Assembly: GCA_021741905.1 (NCBI GenBank)
Contig: JAIOWZ010000003.1
Span: 26,117-90,116 of the forward strand
Direction: 5' to 3'
Source of the DNA: Candidatus Planktophila sp.
Lineage (GTDB): Bacteria; Actinomycetota; Actinomycetes; Nanopelagicales; Nanopelagicaceae
Length of the DNA: 64,000 bases
Each line of letters begins with the position of its first letter. Position 1 is the stretch's first letter. Positions 62,409-64,000 of the stretch are shown piece by piece. Below the pieces are notes generated by a model that was not told the DNA's origin, made no database searches, and worked only from the letters and a program-made list of their open reading frames with translations. The translations under genes were made by a program, and so were the position numbers.

Positions 62409-63020
62409 TTACAGAGAAAAAGTAGGGTACTCATCTGTGACAAGAAGTAGCGCATAACCTGTTACACGGTTCCAGTAAGCGATCACGCCAACAATTCCTT
62501 CAGCGCAAAATTCAGGAAAATTGCCAGTAAAGAGAATGCTGAACCAGGCAAAGAGAGTTAAAAATGCTCCATAAATGATGTAGACGATTCCGATGATGAA
62601 TAAAGGAATGGCTAGGAACCACTTAATCAGTGGCAACCAACGGTTGAGTGCTTTGGCATCTACTTCTGGAAAAGTTACGCTAACAACATCATTTTCTTCA
62701 ATTGATGGGTATTCATCAGTAAGCAAGAGGATGTATGCATCCACGCGGGTCTGCAACGATAGTAAAGCTTCATTGAAAGCCAATAGGTAGCTTGGATAGA
62801 TCTGGCGGAAAACAATGGCCAAGGCCACTGGAAGGGCGAAGAATCCAGCAAACAAAACACTGAGGTCTCCGCTCTCAACACCAGCAACTGATGGGGCGAA
62901 AGAGGCAGTAAATATGTAGATCGGGGCTACGAGGATTAGTCGAAAGAGCGCGGTCACACGATTGCGCTCGGTCAGTGTTACATCGATCTGGGTTTCAATT
63001 TGGTTGCTCATGCTCTCCAA
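62409..63020 (-). CDS. DUF4389 family membrane protein
   Basis: The protein has 203 residues from a TTG start at 63020, which has AGGAG four bases upstream. ATG 63011 is an alternative with no well-spaced site. Two pairs of hydrophobic helices are seen: near residues 24-44 and 52-72, then 130-150 and 155-175. Repeated DEYP motifs (LLLTDEYPSIEE and LLVTDEYPTF) end each half, the mark of DUF4389. Function is unknown. The gap to msrA is 18 bases, the only convergent pair here without overlap. Confidence 0.82.
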   Translation of the reverse strand: MESMSNQIETQIDVTLTERNRVTALFRLILVAPIYIFTASFAPSVAGVESGDLSVLFAGFFALPVALAIVFRQIYPSYLLAFNEALLSLQTRVDAYILLLTDEYPSIEENDVVSVTFPEVDAKALNRWLPLIKWFLAIPLFIIGIVYIIYGAFLTLFAWFSILFTGNFPEFCAEGIVGVIAYWNRVTGYALLLVTDEYPTFSL

Positions 63021-63062
63021 TGTACTCCTGATTTAGGCGTGAAATTGCTTTTTACAGGTTCC

Positions 63063-63099
63063 TTGCAATACTTTTGCAGTTATTGCAGAAATATTTGCA
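63063..63099 (+). promoter_or_regulatory. Iterated TTGCA sites upstream of the LacI-type gene
   Basis: TTGCA occurs four times in 37 bases, at 63063, 63074, 63083 and 63095 (steps 11, 9 and 12), roughly one helical turn apart. The first is the palindrome TTGCAA. The cluster ends 28 bases before the regulator ATG and overlaps the likely promoter. It is a candidate operator for autoregulation. Confidence 0.45.
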
Positions 63100-63126
63100 G
63101 TATTTATCAGCCTAGGGGGTGATCAC

Positions 63127-64000
63127 ATGGCAGGAATTAAGGAAGTTGCAGAAGAAGCAGGCGTTTCTACTGCAACAGTCTCACGAGCACTGCGCGGACT
63201 GCACCATGTGAATCAGCAAACCCGAGAAAAGATTATTGCCGCTGCTGAAAAACTGAACTACCCCTTAATTTCAGATCGCCAAAATGTTGTTGGTGGGCGA
63301 ACAAATGCTGTCGGCGTCGTGGCTCCTTATATTTCTCGCTGGTATTTCTCTCAGGTAATTAGCGGGGCAGAACAGGCACTTCGCGAAGCTGGCCTAGATC
63401 TACTGCTCTATAACTTTTCACAAATGAAGGGTCGCGAACGACTTTTCCAACATCACTTGTTAAAGGGTCGAGTCGATGCACTTATTGTTATCTCATTGCC
63501 ACCAACGGAAGAAGAGTTTGATTCAATTCTTAGCCTTGGGGTTCCAATTGCTTTAGTCGGAATGGATCATGCTAAGTGCGCGTCAATCAAAATCGATGAT
63601 GTGGCCGCAGCGAGAACAGCAACCCAGCATCTGGTAAATCAGGGCCACAAGAAAATTGGTTTAATGTCAGGTCGGCCTGATGACCCATTTAATTTCAGCG
63701 TTCCACAGGATCGTCGTAAAGGCTTCATGCAAGCGTTAGCTGAAAGTGGCCTGGAATGGCTACCTTCACGCGAAGTTCATGGTGACTTCACGATGCACAC
63801 CGCTTCACGTGCCATGGATGATCTCTTAGCGCGCCCCAATAGACCCACTGCAATCTTTTGCGAATCTGATGAAATGGCAATCGGTGCGATGCAGGCACTA
63901 CGACGCCATGGATTAAAAGCACCAGATGACATTTCTATAATCGGCTTTGATGGACATGAGATGGCTGAATTTTCTGAACTTACAACTATCGAGCAACCAG
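63127..64000 (+). CDS. LacI family transcriptional regulator (3' partial)
   Basis: It is a ligand-controlled DNA-binding repressor. The frame is open from ATG 63127 to the window end (291 residues). GIKEVAEEAGVSTATVSRAL near residues 3-22 is the LacI helix-turn-helix, with the hinge helix at TREKIIAAAEKLNY near 34-47. The periplasmic-binding-type ligand domain starts near 65 (AVGVVAPYISRWYFSQVISG), and FCESDEMAIGAMQAL near 245-259 is the conserved second-lobe segment. GGGGGTGATCAC precedes the start. The ligand, probably a sugar, cannot be read; the genes it controls lie outside the window. Confidence 0.92.
   Translation, partial: MAGIKEVAEEAGVSTATVSRALRGLHHVNQQTREKIIAAAEKLNYPLISDRQNVVGGRTNAVGVVAPYISRWYFSQVISGAEQALREAGLDLLLYNFSQMKGRERLFQHHLLKGRVDALIVISLPPTEEEFDSILSLGVPIALVGMDHAKCASIKIDDVAAARTATQHLVNQGHKKIGLMSGRPDDPFNFSVPQDRRKGFMQALAESGLEWLPSREVHGDFTMHTASRAMDDLLARPNRPTAIFCESDEMAIGAMQALRRHGLKAPDDISIIGFDGHEMAEFSELTTIEQP

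Noticed and set aside
1..64000. CRISPR arrays, insertion sequences, prophage or integron features
   Set aside because: No spaced direct repeats, transposase, integrase or phage-like genes were seen; gene order is conserved housekeeping.

Overview
The window looks like part of a chromosome from a streamlined, moderately low-GC actinobacterium, most plausibly a freshwater Nanopelagicales (acI, Planktophila-like) lineage. The actinobacterial assignment rests on family content and gene order: two WhiB proteins, MtrA/MtrB, PdtaS, an acyl-CoA carboxylase with a small epsilon subunit, an MshB-type deacetylase, and DUF3117, DUF3499, DUF5719 and Rv3235-like proteins. Several blocks follow the order I remember from Mycobacterium (cdd-deoA-add-pmmB; accA-maf-accE-accB-birA-purK-purE; ahcY-mtrA-mtrB-comF-secA; O-methyltransferase-htrA-tatB-mrp; fdxA-dapC). 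The acI assignment is inferred from base composition and extreme compactness: no gap reaches 300 bp, most neighbours overlap or nearly touch, and eight of nine convergent gene pairs overlap at their 3' ends.

Layout. 1-6978 (+): a nucleoside-type ABC importer (ATPase end, two permeases), then cytidine deaminase, thymidine phosphorylase, adenosine deaminase and a cytochrome P450. 6975-15936 (-): a non-catalytic half-length aldehyde dehydrogenase, a full aldehyde dehydrogenase, deoC and a sugar-phosphate mutase, then the acyl-CoA carboxylase block with Maf. Together these arms can take up nucleosides, release and isomerise (deoxy)ribose phosphate, cleave it to glyceraldehyde 3-phosphate plus acetaldehyde, and oxidise the aldehyde. 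15955-18329 (+): birA, purK, purE. 18326-21156 (-): a CoA-binding protein, UDP-glucose dehydrogenase and an LCP ligase. 21193-25072 (+): an envelope polysaccharide operon (GT2, ABC-2 exporter, SpoIID-like protein).

25022-32139: dapD, LOG protein, SRPBCC protein, a sigma-region-4-like mini protein, DUF3117, pepA, O-methyltransferase, HtrA, TatB and Mrp. 32107-42465: DUF1003, an MgtE-N/CBS protein, a DMT transporter, a PHP phosphoesterase, MarC, a DEAD-box helicase, TetR, MshB, DUF6113-like, cysS, an orphan SH3-like domain protein, fdxA and dapC. 42469-50018: mannose activation and envelope glycosylation with WhiB2. 50144-57107: ahcY-mtrA-mtrB-comF-secA. 57099-61588: Rv3235-like, SAF protein, degenerate MinD/CpaE-like ATPase, DUF6912-like, PdtaS and WhiB1. 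61741-64000: tRNA-Arg(CCG), msrA, DUF4389 and the start of a LacI regulator.

The most interesting signals lie between the genes. A TANNNT box ends 6-8 nt before the start codon of at least 16 genes, which suggests widespread leaderless transcription. In two divergent pairs the opposing boxes overlap. The ahcY leader can be hand-folded into a compact three-way junction followed by a possible anti-Shine-Dalgarno pairing. The secA leader can form two mutually exclusive hairpins, and a small intergenic region carries a perfect DnaA box. All motif, fold and family calls were made by eye without searches.
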